A stretch of DNA of 64,000 nt, from positions 16,727-80,726 of the forward strand of contig NZ_RQYN01000006.1 of assembly GCF_003860135.1 (NCBI RefSeq). The letters run 5' to 3'. The first letter of the stretch is position 1, and every line of letters begins with the position of its first letter. This document shows, in pieces, positions 7,363 through 16,715 of the stretch. The notes beneath the pieces are model-generated. The model was not told the DNA's origin. It searched no databases and saw only the letters and a program-made list of their open reading frames with translations. The position numbers and the translations under genes are program-made. The stretch comes from Tannerella forsythia (lineage in GTDB: Bacteria; Bacteroidota; Bacteroidia; Bacteroidales; Tannerellaceae).

Positions 7363-8721
7363 ATGGAAATTAAAGAAATGATTGCTCTCGCCCGTGCGGC
7401 ACAGAAAGAGTATCAGGAAAGATTTAATCAGGACACGGTCGACGAAGTCGTAAAAGCAGCGACCAAAGTCGTGTATGACCGCGCCGAATTATTGGCTCGG
7501 ATGGCAATCGACGAAACGCAAATGGGTGTGTACGAACACAAGGTAGCCAAAAACAGAAACAAGGCGAAAGGCGTATGGAGTAACCTGCAAGGCAAAAAAT
7601 CGATGGGCGTCATGGAAATCGATGACCAAACAGGGCTGATCAAAATCGCCAAACCCGTAGGGGTCGTTGCGGCCATCACGCCGATGACGAACCCGATTGT
7701 AACGCCGATGGCTAATATCGCTTTCGCGTTGAAGACGAAGAATGCCATCATCGTTGCGCCGCACCCGAAGGCAAAGGATTGCTCCGCCTACACCGTCAAC
7801 AAAATAATCGAGACCTTGCGCAATTTCCATGTGCCTCAGGGACTGATCCAGATTATTGAAGAGCCGAGCATCGAAAAAACACAGGAACTGATGGCTTCCG
7901 TCGATGTAGTAGTGGCTACGGGAGGAATGCAGATGGTACATTCGGCCTATTCGTCGGGAAAACCGTCGTTCGGCGTAGGGGCCGGCAACGTACAGGTGAT
8001 CTTGGACCGTTACATCGATTATGATGAAGCGGCCGACAAGATTATCACGGGGCGTGCTTTCGATAACGGTATCATCTGTTCGGGCGAGCAGAGCTTCATC
8101 TATCATGCGAAAGATAAACAAGAAGTTTTTGAATCTTTCGTAAAGCACGGTGCATATTTCGTACCCGAAGAAGACCGTGAGAAAGTAGTGAATGCCATCT
8201 TTAACGACGGCGCCATTTGTCGTGACATTGTTGGGCAGAGTGTCGAAATGATCAGCCGCAAAGCAGGCATCTCCGTCCCCGAAGGAACAAGGGTGCTAGT
8301 CGTGCAGGCTCACGGAGTCGGCAAGGCGGATATGATATGTAAAGAAAAGATGTGTCCCGTCATGGCCTGCTTCCCTTACAACTATTTTGAAGAAGCCATT
8401 GATATTGCCAAAACAAACCTGAACCTCGAAGGTAGTGGTCATACGGCAGGTATCCATTCGAACGATCAGGCCAATATTATCAAAGCCGGAATGGAAATCT
8501 CCGTCTCGCGCCTGATTGTCAATGCGCCTTGCTCCATCACAGCCGGCGGGTCGATTCAGAATGGATTGTCCGTGACTACCACGCTCGGATGCGGAAGCTG
8601 GGGAAATAACTCCATCTCGGAAAACTTTACGTACAAACATTTGCTCAATATCACGCGCGTGGCACAAGTCTCACCGCATATTCAGGTACCGACCGACGAT
8701 GAAATCTGGGCGATGAAATAA
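7363..8721 (+). CDS. sucD: CoA-acylating succinate semialdehyde dehydrogenase
   Basis: 452 residues, aldehyde dehydrogenase superfamily, CoA-dependent branch related to AdhE/EutE. It reduces succinyl-CoA to succinate semialdehyde, the first committed step from the TCA intermediate to butyrate. The catalytic cysteine is C239 in NGIICSGEQS. Residues 100-140 (VGVVAAITPMTNPIVTPMANI and KTKNAIIVAPHPKAK) are characteristic of acylating enzymes, as is GVGAGNV at 204-210. It follows the dehydrogenase gene by 12 bp. Because succinyl-CoA is also the substrate of methylmalonyl-CoA mutase, this enzyme sits at the branch point between butyrate and propionate. Confidence 0.95.
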   Translation: MEIKEMIALARAAQKEYQERFNQDTVDEVVKAATKVVYDRAELLARMAIDETQMGVYEHKVAKNRNKAKGVWSNLQGKKSMGVMEIDDQTGLIKIAKPVGVVAAITPMTNPIVTPMANIAFALKTKNAIIVAPHPKAKDCSAYTVNKIIETLRNFHVPQGLIQIIEEPSIEKTQELMASVDVVVATGGMQMVHSAYSSGKPSFGVGAGNVQVILDRYIDYDEAADKIITGRAFDNGIICSGEQSFIYHAKDKQEVFESFVKHGAYFVPEEDREKVVNAIFNDGAICRDIVGQSVEMISRKAGISVPEGTRVLVVQAHGVGKADMICKEKMCPVMACFPYNYFEEAIDIAKTNLNLEGSGHTAGIHSNDQANIIKAGMEISVSRLIVNAPCSITAGGSIQNGLSVTTTLGCGSWGNNSISENFTYKHLLNITRVAQVSPHIQVPTDDEIWAMK

Positions 8722-8744
8722 AATCAACAGATCAAGATAAATGT

Positions 8745-9893
8745 ATGGATTTTAATCAGACACGTGAGGAGGCCTTGTTCCTCCAGATGATTCGCGCCTT
8801 TGCCGAGAAAGAGGTGAAACCGCTGGCTGCCGAAATAGATGAGCAGGAGCGTTTCCCGATAGAAACCGTGCGTAAGATGGGGAAGATCGGGCTGATGGGC
8901 ATTCCTTTTCCGGTGGAGTACGGCGGAGCGGGAGCCACGAATCAGATGTATTCCATGGCGGTCGAAGAACTGTCGAAAGTATGTGCTACTACGGGAGTTG
9001 TACTATCGGCGCATACGTCGCTGTGCACCGCCCCAATCTACGAGCACGGAACCGAAGAGCAGAAGAAAAAGTATCTGCCCAAACTCTGCTCGGGCGAGTG
9101 GATCGGCGCCTTCGGGCTAACCGAGCCGAATGCCGGAACGGATGCAGCCGCGCAGCAAACCTTCGCCGAGGAGGAAGACGATCACTACATCCTTAACGGG
9201 AATAAAATATTTATCACCAATGCCGAGTATGCCCATGTATATGTCATCTTCGCCATGACCGATAAAAGTCTTGGCACGAAAGGTATCACGGCTTTCATCG
9301 TAGAAAAGGGTATGCCCGGGTTCAGCATTGGAAAGAAGGAATTGAAAATGGGGATTCGGGGGTCGGCCACATGCGAACTGATCTTTGAGCATTGCATCGT
9401 TCCGAAGGAGAATATGCTCGGTACCGTAGGCAACGGTTTTAAGATTGCGATGAAGACACTCGACGGAGGACGTATTGGGATTGCTTCGCAAGCACTGGGC
9501 ATTGCGCAGGGCGCCATGGACGAAACGGTAAAATACGTGACCGAAAGAAAGCAGTTCGGTAAGTCCATCGGTCAGTTTCAGAACACGCAGTTCCAGCTCG
9601 CCGATTTAGCGACGCGCATCGAAGCGGCTCGCCTGCTGGTACGAAAGGCCTCGTGGAAAAAAGATCAAAAGATGAATTATACAATGGACTCGGCCATGGC
9701 CAAGCTGTATTGTGCCGAGGTAGCGATGGATATGACCATCAAGGCCGTCCAGTATCATGGCGGATATGGTTATACCCGCGAATATCCGGTAGAACGGATG
9801 ATGCGTGACGCGAAGATTACCGAGATTTACGAAGGCACATCCGAAGTACAGCGACTTGTGATTGCCTCCAACCTGTTAAAAAAGAAAAAATAG
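8745..9893 (+). CDS. bcd: Butyryl-CoA dehydrogenase (short-chain acyl-CoA dehydrogenase)
   Basis: 382 residues. It reduces crotonyl-CoA to butyryl-CoA with electrons passed by the EtfAB proteins encoded immediately downstream. Acyl-CoA dehydrogenase signatures are present: GAFGLTEPNAGTDA (residues ~122-135), GNKIFITNAEYA, and QYHGGYGYTREYPVERMMRDAKITEIYEGTSE. The catalytic base is E363 in YEGTSE, as in bacterial butyryl-CoA dehydrogenases. The start is the ATG at 8745; an ATG at 8741 is closed by a stop after four codons. The gap to sucD is 23 bp and to etfB 4 bp. Flavin-based electron bifurcation, as shown for clostridial Bcd-Etf complexes, is possible but not demonstrable here. Confidence 0.93.
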   Translation: MDFNQTREEALFLQMIRAFAEKEVKPLAAEIDEQERFPIETVRKMGKIGLMGIPFPVEYGGAGATNQMYSMAVEELSKVCATTGVVLSAHTSLCTAPIYEHGTEEQKKKYLPKLCSGEWIGAFGLTEPNAGTDAAAQQTFAEEEDDHYILNGNKIFITNAEYAHVYVIFAMTDKSLGTKGITAFIVEKGMPGFSIGKKELKMGIRGSATCELIFEHCIVPKENMLGTVGNGFKIAMKTLDGGRIGIASQALGIAQGAMDETVKYVTERKQFGKSIGQFQNTQFQLADLATRIEAARLLVRKASWKKDQKMNYTMDSAMAKLYCAEVAMDMTIKAVQYHGGYGYTREYPVERMMRDAKITEIYEGTSEVQRLVIASNLLKKKK

Positions 9894-9897
9894 TACT

Positions 9898-10680
9898 ATG
9901 AATATCGTTGTTTGTATCAAACAAGTTCCGGATACGACGGAAATCAAGCTCGACCCTGTGAAAGGAACGCTTATCCGCGACGGGGTGCCGAGCATCATGA
10001 ACCCGGACGACAAGTGCGGACTGGAACAGGCCTTGCTCCTGAAAGACAAGTTCGGGGCACATGTTACGGTCCTTACGATGGGACCACCGCAGGCCGAAGC
10101 GATTCTTCGCGAGGCATACGCCATGGGCGCAGACCGTGCCATCCTGCTTAGCGACCGAAAATTCGGCGGTGCCGATACGTGGGCGACATCCTACACGTTG
10201 GCTGCCGCTCTGCGAAACATCCCTTTCGATGTCATCTTCTCCGGAAGGCAGGCGATTGACGGCGACACGGCTCAGGTAGGCCCCCAGATTGCCGAGCATC
10301 TCGGATTGCCGCAGGTTACCTATGTAGAACACGTGGAATATGACGGAAACGAGACGTTCACCGTCACCAAAAGCACGGAAGAAGGGTACGAGATACTCGA
10401 AGTCGGACAGCCTTGCCTGTTCACCGTTATTTCGGCAGCCGAGCCGCCGCGCTATATGAATGTACGACTCATCATGACGGCCTACGAGCGGGAAATTGAA
10501 GTGTGGGGCTTCGATCACATCCGTGTGGACGCAGAACAGATCGGCCTCAAAGGCTCCCCGACGAGGGTGGCCAAATCGTTCACCAAGGGAGCGAAGGCGA
10601 TGGGAGCGCTGCATGAAGTATCTCCCGAAGAAGGCGCACAGATTATTTTTGAGAAGTTGCAGGAAAAATTCATCATCTAA
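9898..10680 (+). CDS. etfB: Electron transfer flavoprotein, beta subunit
   Basis: 260 residues beginning MNIVVCIKQVPDTTEIKLDP, the standard EtfB start. It contains MNPDDKCGLEQALLLKD, typical of the bifurcating/anaerobic type, and FSGRQAIDGDTAQVGPQIAEHLG. EtfB pairs with EtfA to carry electrons to butyryl-CoA dehydrogenase; in bifurcating complexes its FAD accepts two electrons from NADH and sends one to ferredoxin. The gene starts 4 bp after bcd and ends 21 bp before etfA. Assignment is strong; the bifurcating mode is inferred from similarity to Bcd-linked EtfB. Confidence 0.94.
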   Translation: MNIVVCIKQVPDTTEIKLDPVKGTLIRDGVPSIMNPDDKCGLEQALLLKDKFGAHVTVLTMGPPQAEAILREAYAMGADRAILLSDRKFGGADTWATSYTLAAALRNIPFDVIFSGRQAIDGDTAQVGPQIAEHLGLPQVTYVEHVEYDGNETFTVTKSTEEGYEILEVGQPCLFTVISAAEPPRYMNVRLIMTAYEREIEVWGFDHIRVDAEQIGLKGSPTRVAKSFTKGAKAMGALHEVSPEEGAQIIFEKLQEKFII

Positions 10681-10701
10681 CCCCGCTATTGTGATTACAT
10701 C

Positions 10702-11709
10702 ATGAACAAGGAAGAATATAAAGGAATCTTCGTCTTTGCCGAACAACGGGAAGGCGAAATCAAGAACGTTGCTTTTGAACTGATCGGAAAAGCACGCGAG
10801 TTGGCCGAGGCTGTGGGCGAAGACGTCACGGCGCTGTTGCTCGGCGATCAAGTATCCCCCTTGGCACAGAGCCTGATCGAGGCGGGTGCCGACAGGGTGC
10901 TGATCATCGACTCGCCCGAACTGAAAGATTATCTGACGGAGCCTTACACGCAAGCCGTTACCCACCTGATCCGGACCTACAAGCCGGAAGTCCTGCTTAT
11001 CGGAGCATCGACGATCGGGCGCGATTTGGGGCCGCGTGTCTCGGCACGAGTAAGGACCGGGCTTACGGCCGACTGTACGGCGCTGGCCGTTTCGGACGAC
11101 CGTGACCTGCTGATGACACGCCCTGCGTTCGGCGGAAATCTGATGGCGACGATTGTCTGCAAGGAGCATCGTCCGCAGATATCGACCGTTCGTCCCGGAG
11201 TGATGCGTCGCCGGCCGGCCGACAAGAGCCGCACAGGAGAGATCGTAAACGTAGACATGCAGTTTGATACCTCGGCGTTCAAGGTGCGTTTGGTCAGAAA
11301 AGAAAAGAAACCAAAGAGTCTGATAGATATTACCGAAGCGAAAATCTTGGTATCCGGCGGGCGGGGCGTAGGCAGCAAGGATGGTTTTTCATTGCTCGAA
11401 GGGCTGGCTTCGTGCATTCGCGCGGAGGTTTCCTCGTCACGCGCGATGGTCGATGCCGGCTTGATCGATCATGAAAGACAGGTCGGACAGACGGGCAAAA
11501 CCGTTCGCCCCGACGTGTATTTCGCCTGCGGCATATCGGGTGCCATCCAGCATCTGGCAGGTATGGAAGAATCGGACTACATCATTGCCATCAACAAAGA
11601 CAAGTTCGCGCCGATCTTCCACGTGGCCGACCTCGGTATCGTGGCCGACCTGACAAAGGTCGTGCCGTTACTTACCCAGAAGCTGCAAAAGGCTCAGATG
11701 AAAACGTAA
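10702..11709 (+). CDS. etfA: Electron transfer flavoprotein, alpha subunit
   Basis: 335 residues. The N-terminal half is the Etf alpha/beta domain ([23 protein letters not shown]). The C-terminal half is the FAD-binding domain with [57 protein letters not shown] and [21 protein letters not shown]. No N-terminal ferredoxin domain is present, unlike some fused EtfA proteins. It is the last gene of the butyrate operon; a strong hairpin follows at 11739-11795. With EtfB it delivers electrons to Bcd. Confidence 0.94.
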   Translation: MNKEEYKGIFVFAEQREGEIKNVAFELIGKARELAEAVGEDVTALLLGDQVSPLAQSLIEAGADRVLIIDSPELKDYLTEPYTQAVTHLIRTYKPEVLLIGASTIGRDLGPRVSARVRTGLTADCTALAVSDDRDLLMTRPAFGGNLMATIVCKEHRPQISTVRPGVMRRRPADKSRTGEIVNVDMQFDTSAFKVRLVRKEKKPKSLIDITEAKILVSGGRGVGSKDGFSLLEGLASCIRAEVSSSRAMVDAGLIDHERQVGQTGKTVRPDVYFACGISGAIQHLAGMEESDYIIAINKDKFAPIFHVADLGIVADLTKVVPLLTQKLQKAQMKT

Positions 11710-11738
11710 AAACCGTAGACTTCTTTATTTATTTGGGT

Positions 11739-11795
11739 TTTGCCCCGGGACGGCACACGAACTTACAGGTTCGTATCTGCTGCTTCCGGGGCAAA
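11739..11795. terminator. Hairpin between etfA and the convergent thioesterase
   Basis: TTTGCCCCGG (from 11739) pairs with CCGGGGCAAA (11786-11795). A second inverted repeat ACGAAC/GTTCGT lies in the loop region. It sits between convergent genes and probably ends transcription in both directions. Confidence 0.6.
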
Positions 11796-11801
11796 TACTT
11801 T

Positions 11802-12278
11802 TCAAGAGTTCGGCGGCAAGGCGACCGAGACCATTTGTGCTTTAACGGTGACCACGTCGGCTGCTGTAAGCCACAGTTCCATGCGGACCTTCCGGGCGGT
11901 GACTTCGAGGATGCGGGCGTGGAGTTCAAGCGTCATCCCCATGGGAGTAGGCTTCACGTAATCGACCTGAAGAGAGGCCGTCACATAACGGAGTGCGGGT
12001 TGACTGCCCATCGCTCGTCCGTGAAAGCGGTAACCGGCTGCCGCCGCCGTACCGTTGCCGTGACAATCGAGGATGGCGGCAATGAGTCCTCCGTACACAT
12101 ATCCCGGATAACCGCCCGTATGGTACGGCTGAGGGGTGTAGAAAGCGATGGTCTCATCGTCCGCATCGTCGTTCCAATAACTTTTGATATGCAGTCCGTG
12201 GGGATTCTCCGCGCCGCAGCCGAAACAGTGCCCGAAGGCTTCGGGGTAATAATCTTGAAATGCTTTGGGGTTTGTCAT
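11802..12278 (-). CDS. Hot-dog fold acyl-CoA thioesterase-like protein
   Basis: 158 residues. The N-terminal motif [13 protein letters not shown] is found in a subgroup of PaaI/THEM4-like hot-dog proteins. It is followed by the hot-dog core [28 protein letters not shown], where the helix carries the catalytic acidic residue, and by [24 protein letters not shown]. Such enzymes hydrolyse acyl-CoA esters. The gene faces the butyrate operon and could hydrolyse butyryl-CoA, but only proximity supports that. A minus-strand box TATCTTTC at 12328-12335 is a poor match to the -7 consensus. Confidence 0.78.
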   Translation of the reverse strand: MTNPKAFQDYYPEAFGHCFGCGAENPHGLHIKSYWNDDADDETIAFYTPQPYHTGGYPGYVYGGLIAAILDCHGNGTAAAAGYRFHGRAMGSQPALRYVTASLQVDYVKPTPMGMTLELHARILEVTARKVRMELWLTAADVVTVKAQMVSVALPPNS

Positions 12279-12344
12279 GATAAGTCCTACAATAGAATAC
12301 GTGTTGATACGTATGATTTACGGCCGAAAGATACAAAAATATTC

Positions 12345-12352
12345 TATCTTTG
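12345..12352 (+). promoter_or_regulatory. -7 box of lptB
   Basis: TATCTTTG, an exact match to the Bacteroidetes -7 consensus, 23 bp before the ATG of the ABC ATPase gene. It supports the start at 12376 rather than an upstream in-frame start. Confidence 0.65.
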
Positions 12353-12375
12353 CAGCGGGTAAAAAAACAGAACCG

Positions 12376-13125
12376 ATGGATGAACAACAAATGATGCTCC
12401 GCACCGAAGATTTGGTGAAGAAATATCGCACGCGCACGGTCGTGAATCACGTATCGATCAACGTCAAGCAGGGGGAAATCGTCGGGTTGCTCGGCCCCAA
12501 CGGGGCAGGTAAAACGACGACATTCTATATGAGCGTGGGGCTGGTGACACCGAATCAGGGAAAAATCTTTCTGAATGATACGGAGATCACCGGTTATCCC
12601 GTCTACAAGCGAGCTCGTCTGGGTATCGGTTATCTGGCTCAGGAGGCTTCGATCTTTCGCAAGATGACGGTCGAAGACAATATCCGTTCCGTACTCGAGA
12701 TGACCGACAAGCCGAAAGAGTATCAACGGGAGAAGATGGAAAGCCTGATCGAGGAGTTCGGTCTTCAGAAGGTACGCAAAAATCTGGGCGACCGCCTGTC
12801 GGGAGGAGAGCGCCGTCGGGCGGAGATTGCCCGCTGCCTGGCCATCGACCCGAAATTTATCATGCTCGACGAGCCGTTTGCCGGTGTAGACCCTATCGCC
12901 GTACAGGACATTCAGACCATCGTCGCCCGACTCAGGCATAAGAACATCGGAATCCTCATCACCGACCACAACGTGCACGAAACGTTAAGCATCACCGACC
13001 GCGCCTACCTGCTGTTCGAAGGAAAGGTACTCTTTCAAGGCACGGCCGAAGAGTTGGCGGCCAACGAGATTGTGCGCGAGAAGTATCTGGGACGAGACTT
13101 TGAGTTACGCAAGAAAAACCTCTGA
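12376..13125 (+). CDS. lptB: LPS export ABC transporter ATP-binding protein
   Basis: 249 residues from the ATG at 12376 ([17 protein letters not shown]). It has Walker [14 protein letters not shown]-loop [11 protein letters not shown], signature [13 protein letters not shown], Walker [15 protein letters not shown] and switch histidine LITDHNVHE. The phrases [18 protein letters not shown] and FAGVDPIAV are diagnostic of LptB, which powers lipopolysaccharide extraction from the inner membrane together with LptFG. It is a single gene here with its own promoter; the LptFG partners are not in the window. Confidence 0.93.
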   Translation: MDEQQMMLRTEDLVKKYRTRTVVNHVSINVKQGEIVGLLGPNGAGKTTTFYMSVGLVTPNQGKIFLNDTEITGYPVYKRARLGIGYLAQEASIFRKMTVEDNIRSVLEMTDKPKEYQREKMESLIEEFGLQKVRKNLGDRLSGGERRRAEIARCLAIDPKFIMLDEPFAGVDPIAVQDIQTIVARLRHKNIGILITDHNVHETLSITDRAYLLFEGKVLFQGTAEELAANEIVREKYLGRDFELRKKNL

Positions 13126-13164
13126 TATTCTTTCGTGCTTTATAACACATAAGTCATATTTCCG

Positions 13165-13172
13165 TATCTTTG
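13165..13172 (+). promoter_or_regulatory. -7 box upstream of purD
   Basis: TATCTTTG, exact consensus, about 130 bp before the purD ATG. It implies a leader of about 125 nt that contains two stem-loops. Confidence 0.6.
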
Positions 13173-13213
13173 CGGGAAATATCGGAGGTGTGTACGAAGC
13201 CGCCGCGAAAATC

Positions 13214-13266
13214 AGGCTGTTGAGACAGCCTTCCGATGGCTTTGCACAAGGGAAGAAAGCATCGGA
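13214..13266 (+). other. Two adjacent stem-loops in the purD leader
   Basis: AGGCTGT/ACAGCCT form the first hairpin (about 13215-13231). TCCGATGGCTTT (13232-13243) pairs with AAAGCATCGGA (13256-13266) with one bulged G to form the second. No T-run follows, so a simple terminator is unlikely. It matches no riboswitch I recognise. Confidence 0.45.
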
Positions 13267-13303
13267 GTTAAGAGAATGAATAAACGAATAAACACGAAGA
13301 ACG

Positions 13304-14578
13304 ATGAATATATTACTTTTAGGTTCGGGAGGACGTGAGCACGCGCTGGCATGGAAAATGGCGCAAAGCCCGAAAGTCGGTCAGCTTTACATTGCCCCGG
13401 GTAATGCGGGGACGGCTACTGTGGGAACAAACGTAGACTTGCAGACGAATGATTTTGCAGGCATCAAAACGTTTGTATTGGCGAATCACGTCGACATGGT
13501 CGTCGTAGGGCCGGAAGATCCGCTGGTGGCAGGGATTTATGACTATTTCCGCGACGATGACGCGCTGACTCGCATCCCGGTCATTGGCCCGAGTCGTGAG
13601 GGAGCGCAGCTGGAAGGCAGCAAAGACTTCGCCAAGGCCTTTATGATGCGACATGATATTCCTACCGCACGCTACCGCAGCTTTACCGCCGACGATCTGG
13701 CAGCCGGCGAGGCTTTTCTCGAAACACTCTCGCCTCCTTACGTGCTGAAAGCCGACGGGCTGGCAGCCGGCAAGGGCGTGCTGATCATCGATTCGCTCGA
13801 CGAGGCACGGAAAGAATTGCGCGAGATGTTGCAGGGCATGTTCGGTGAGGCGAGCCGTACGGTTGTCATCGAGGAGTTTCTCGACGGGATCGAATGCTCG
13901 GTGTTTGTATTGACCGATGGCCACAATTACAAAATCCTTCCCGTGGCGAAAGATTATAAACGAATCGGCGAAGGAAATACCGGCTTGAACACCGGCGGTA
14001 TGGGAGCCGTATCGCCCGTTCCCTTCGCCGATGCCGCTTTTATGCAAAAGGTGGAGGAGCGCATCATCCGCCCTACGGTCGACGGGCTGCGCGCCGAAGG
14101 CATCGACTACAAAGGGTTTATCTTTCTCGGACTGATTAACGTCAAAGGCGATCCGATGGTGATCGAATACAACTGTCGTATGGGCGATCCTGAAACGGAA
14201 GTGGTGATGCTGCGTATCAAAAGCGATCTGGTCGAGCTCCTCGAAGGAGTAGCGCAAGGCACGCTGGCCACATGCGAGCTGACGCAAGATGAACGTGCTG
14301 CCGTTACCGTAATGCTCGTCAGCGGGGGATATCCCGAAGCCTATGAGAAAGGCAAAGTCATCACCGGACTCGATAGAATCGATACTCCCGACCGTATCTT
14401 GTTTCATGCCGGGACGGCCCGGAAAGACGGAACCGTCGTTACGTCGGGCGGACGCGTCCTTGCCGTCAGTTCTTATGGGACAACGAAAGAAGAGGCGTTG
14501 GAGAAATCGTTTGCCGGAGCAGAGGCCATCGATTTCGAAAAAAAATACTATCGGCACGATATCGGGTTCGATCTGTAA
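13304..14578 (+). CDS. purD: Phosphoribosylamine-glycine ligase (GAR synthetase)
   Basis: 424 residues, the usual length. It joins phosphoribosylamine to glycine with ATP, the second step of purine synthesis. The N-terminal domain starts [19 protein letters not shown]. The ATP-grasp domain includes [15 protein letters not shown] and [14 protein letters not shown], and the metal-binding end [17 protein letters not shown]. It is followed after 12 bp by an unrelated membrane-protein gene in the same direction. Confidence 0.96.
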   Translation: MNILLLGSGGREHALAWKMAQSPKVGQLYIAPGNAGTATVGTNVDLQTNDFAGIKTFVLANHVDMVVVGPEDPLVAGIYDYFRDDDALTRIPVIGPSREGAQLEGSKDFAKAFMMRHDIPTARYRSFTADDLAAGEAFLETLSPPYVLKADGLAAGKGVLIIDSLDEARKELREMLQGMFGEASRTVVIEEFLDGIECSVFVLTDGHNYKILPVAKDYKRIGEGNTGLNTGGMGAVSPVPFADAAFMQKVEERIIRPTVDGLRAEGIDYKGFIFLGLINVKGDPMVIEYNCRMGDPETEVVMLRIKSDLVELLEGVAQGTLATCELTQDERAAVTVMLVSGGYPEAYEKGKVITGLDRIDTPDRILFHAGTARKDGTVVTSGGRVLAVSSYGTTKEEALEKSFAGAEAIDFEKKYYRHDIGFDL

Positions 14579-14590
14579 GTATCACCGGAT

Positions 14591-15607
14591 ATGGGACGAG
14601 AATCAGAAGCCTTGCGGCGTAAAAAACGGATCCATCTGTCGAGCCTGCCCAACCTTATTCTTACCGTACTGGTTTGTCTGGTATGTTGGACGGTAGGCTA
14701 TCAATACTCGGCCGGATATCCGGTCGCTTGCGATGCGAGCGCCTCGCCCGTGTGGGAAGCCGTCTGTTCGATACTGCCCGGAAAACGTTTCACCTACCTG
14801 ATCGGATGCTCTTTGATTTGTTTGCTTGCCTTTATTATACAACGCATCAATTTTTCCTCTGTGATTGTTCGAGGAAAAACGCTGTTGCCATTCCTCTTTT
14901 TCCTGCTCTTTGTCAGTACGAATCCGGACATCTTTCCCCTTCGTCCCGCTTCACTGGCACTTTTCTTCCTGTTGGGAGCGCTCTTCGAGCTTTTTCGCTC
15001 ATACCAAACTCCCGAACGGACAGGACGTATCTTCAACATGTCCGTTTATTTAAGTCTGGGCAGCCTCATCTGGCCGCATCTGCTCTGGATGGTACCGCTT
15101 TTCTGGTTTGGGATGTACCGTCTCCATTCCTTGACGTTTCAAAACCTGCTCACCTCCCTCCTGGGCATCCTTACCACGTTCGGCTTTGTGCTTGTCTGGT
15201 GTCTTTGGAAACATGATTATACCTTCTTCACCATACTAAAAGAACAATTGACGGCGGTCAACCCCGTCTTTCTCCGTGACCCGCTACGGATCGAATGGCT
15301 CAGTTCGATATGTGTCGTCTGCCTCACCATCATCACGTATATCTATATCTTACTGCATGAGTTCGAGCATACCATACGTACGCGGCAACACCTTTCTTTT
15401 CTGATTGTCTTCGCGTTCTATTCGCTGGTACCGCTCGGCCTTTACGAAGGCTACTCGGCCGATTTCCTCTGCCTCTTCTACGTCCCCTCATCCATGTTGA
15501 TTGCCTATTTCTTCTCCGACCGGCGTAATCTGCTGACGTATTTGTTCTATATCCTGATCGTCATCTTTCTCGTGCTCCTGCTGCTCGTTCGTTTATGGAC
15601 TTTCTGA
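14591..15607 (+). CDS. Polytopic membrane protein of unknown function
   Basis: 338 residues with a basic N-terminus (MGRESEALRRKKRIHLSS) followed by about eight to ten hydrophobic segments, for example ILTVLVCLVCWTVGY, YLIGCSLICLLAFII, LLPFLFFLLFV, LALFFLLGALFELF and a C-terminal YLFYILIVIFLVLLLLV. I do not recognise a functional motif. The pattern resembles Bacteroidales-specific hypothetical membrane proteins (DUF6427-like), but I am not certain. Its 3' end overlaps the start of the YqaA/DedA gene by 13 bp, so the two are probably translated from one transcript. Confidence 0.75.
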   Translation: MGRESEALRRKKRIHLSSLPNLILTVLVCLVCWTVGYQYSAGYPVACDASASPVWEAVCSILPGKRFTYLIGCSLICLLAFIIQRINFSSVIVRGKTLLPFLFFLLFVSTNPDIFPLRPASLALFFLLGALFELFRSYQTPERTGRIFNMSVYLSLGSLIWPHLLWMVPLFWFGMYRLHSLTFQNLLTSLLGILTTFGFVLVWCLWKHDYTFFTILKEQLTAVNPVFLRDPLRIEWLSSICVVCLTIITYIYILLHEFEHTIRTRQHLSFLIVFAFYSLVPLGLYEGYSADFLCLFYVPSSMLIAYFFSDRRNLLTYLFYILIVIFLVLLLLVRLWTF

Positions 15608-16044
15608 TCGATTACGGATACATCGGCGTCTTCATTGCCTCTTTCCTCGCGGCAACTATCCTCCCCTTCAGCTCCGAGGTCGTGCTCACGGGAGTGCTGC
15701 TGGGCGGCGCATCGTATCTGCCCTGTATGATCGCGGCGACGATGGGTAATTTTCTCGGCGGAATGACCTGCTATTGGATCGGGAAAGTCGGGAAGGTGGA
15801 ATGGATCAAGAAATACCTTCGGCTCAATATCGACAAGTTGCTGAAAGTACAGCAGTGGATCAGTGGGAAAGGCTCGTGGACGGCTTTTTTCGTATTCGTA
15901 CCCGGTATTGGCGATTTTATTGCCGTGGCGCTGGGCTTTCTTCGCGCCAACGTCTGGTGGGTTGCTTTCTGGATGCTGCTTGGCAAAGCCATCCGCTATT
16001 GGGTATGGATGGAGCTCGTATATAAAGTCCAGGGAGCTGTCTGA
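15595..16044 (+). CDS. YqaA-type small DedA-family membrane protein
   Basis: 149 residues. The motif FLAATILPFSSEVVLTGVLLGG followed by GNFLGGMTCYWIGKVGK is the VTT/SNARE-associated core of DedA-related YqaA proteins, and FVFVPGIGDFIAVALGFLR is the second conserved re-entrant region. About four membrane segments are visible. DedA-family proteins act in envelope homeostasis, and some recycle undecaprenyl phosphate or phospholipids; the YqaA branch has no settled substrate. It overlaps the preceding membrane-protein gene by 13 bp. Confidence 0.85.
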   Translation: MDFLIDYGYIGVFIASFLAATILPFSSEVVLTGVLLGGASYLPCMIAATMGNFLGGMTCYWIGKVGKVEWIKKYLRLNIDKLLKVQQWISGKGSWTAFFVFVPGIGDFIAVALGFLRANVWWVAFWMLLGKAIRYWVWMELVYKVQGAV

Positions 16045-16084
16045 ATTTCCGCTTTCTTTGGACTGAAAAAACACGTTTCTCGAA

Positions 16085-16550
16085 AAAATACCACACGGAG
16101 ACAATCGAACACATCCTCACAGGCAAAAAATCAACAATGAAATGAACCTCACCACTCCGGAGGTCGACAAAATGCAATACGGAAACAATCGGGAAGTCAT
16201 CGGAACAGCCTCCTTGCGACAAGTTGTCAGCGACCTGCTTGTGGGAGTTGGTAAAATGTCGCACGGAGAGGGCTGCAAAATGGCGCAAACTGTCTCCGTG
16301 CGACAAGTTGTCAGAAAATTCTTTACAGAGTCGGCAAAATTTAAAACGAAGGCAGAGAAAAAGTTGTGTTGATTGCTTCCATGCGACAATTTATCGCAAT
16401 CTTACTCGTCGAAGCTCATAAAATGTGATACGGAGACAACGGAAAAGTCTTGTTGACTGGTTTTGTATGACAAGTTATCAGGCGTTTCTTTATTCAAGTC
16501 GAGAAAATATCGCACGGAATAAAGTCCGTAACTTACGATACGGATAAAAC
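16085..16550. repeat. Degenerate tandem array, about 84-bp period, six units
   Basis: Units begin AAAAT(G/A)...ACGGA at 16085, 16169, 16253, 16336, 16420 and 16504, a spacing of 83-84 bp. Four units carry a dyad GACAA-N-TT(G/A)TC centred at 16223, 16307, 16390 and 16474, with the same spacing. The third unit also contains a perfect 13-bp inverted repeat, TGTCGCACGGAGA (16258-16270) and TCTCCGTGCGACA (16293-16305). No coding frame is conserved between units. The array fills the spacer between yqaA and the next transcription unit. Confidence 0.8.
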
Positions 16551-16715
16551 GTAGAACCCCTATCGTCAATGAATGAGTTTGATGGCAAAAGATCATTTCA
16601 AAGAGCCTTTTCAAACAAGAAGATGAATTGAAAAATACATATTATCCGATAATTCACGCATTTTATTCAAAAACAGCATTATTTTTGCAAAGCGAATCGA
16701 AAAGAAGAACAAATC
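16551..16715. other. Spacer with promoter of the small ORF/hydrolase unit
   Basis: A consensus-type -7 box TATTTTTG occupies 16680-16687, 28 bp before the ATG at 16716. Nothing else is recognised here. Confidence 0.5.
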
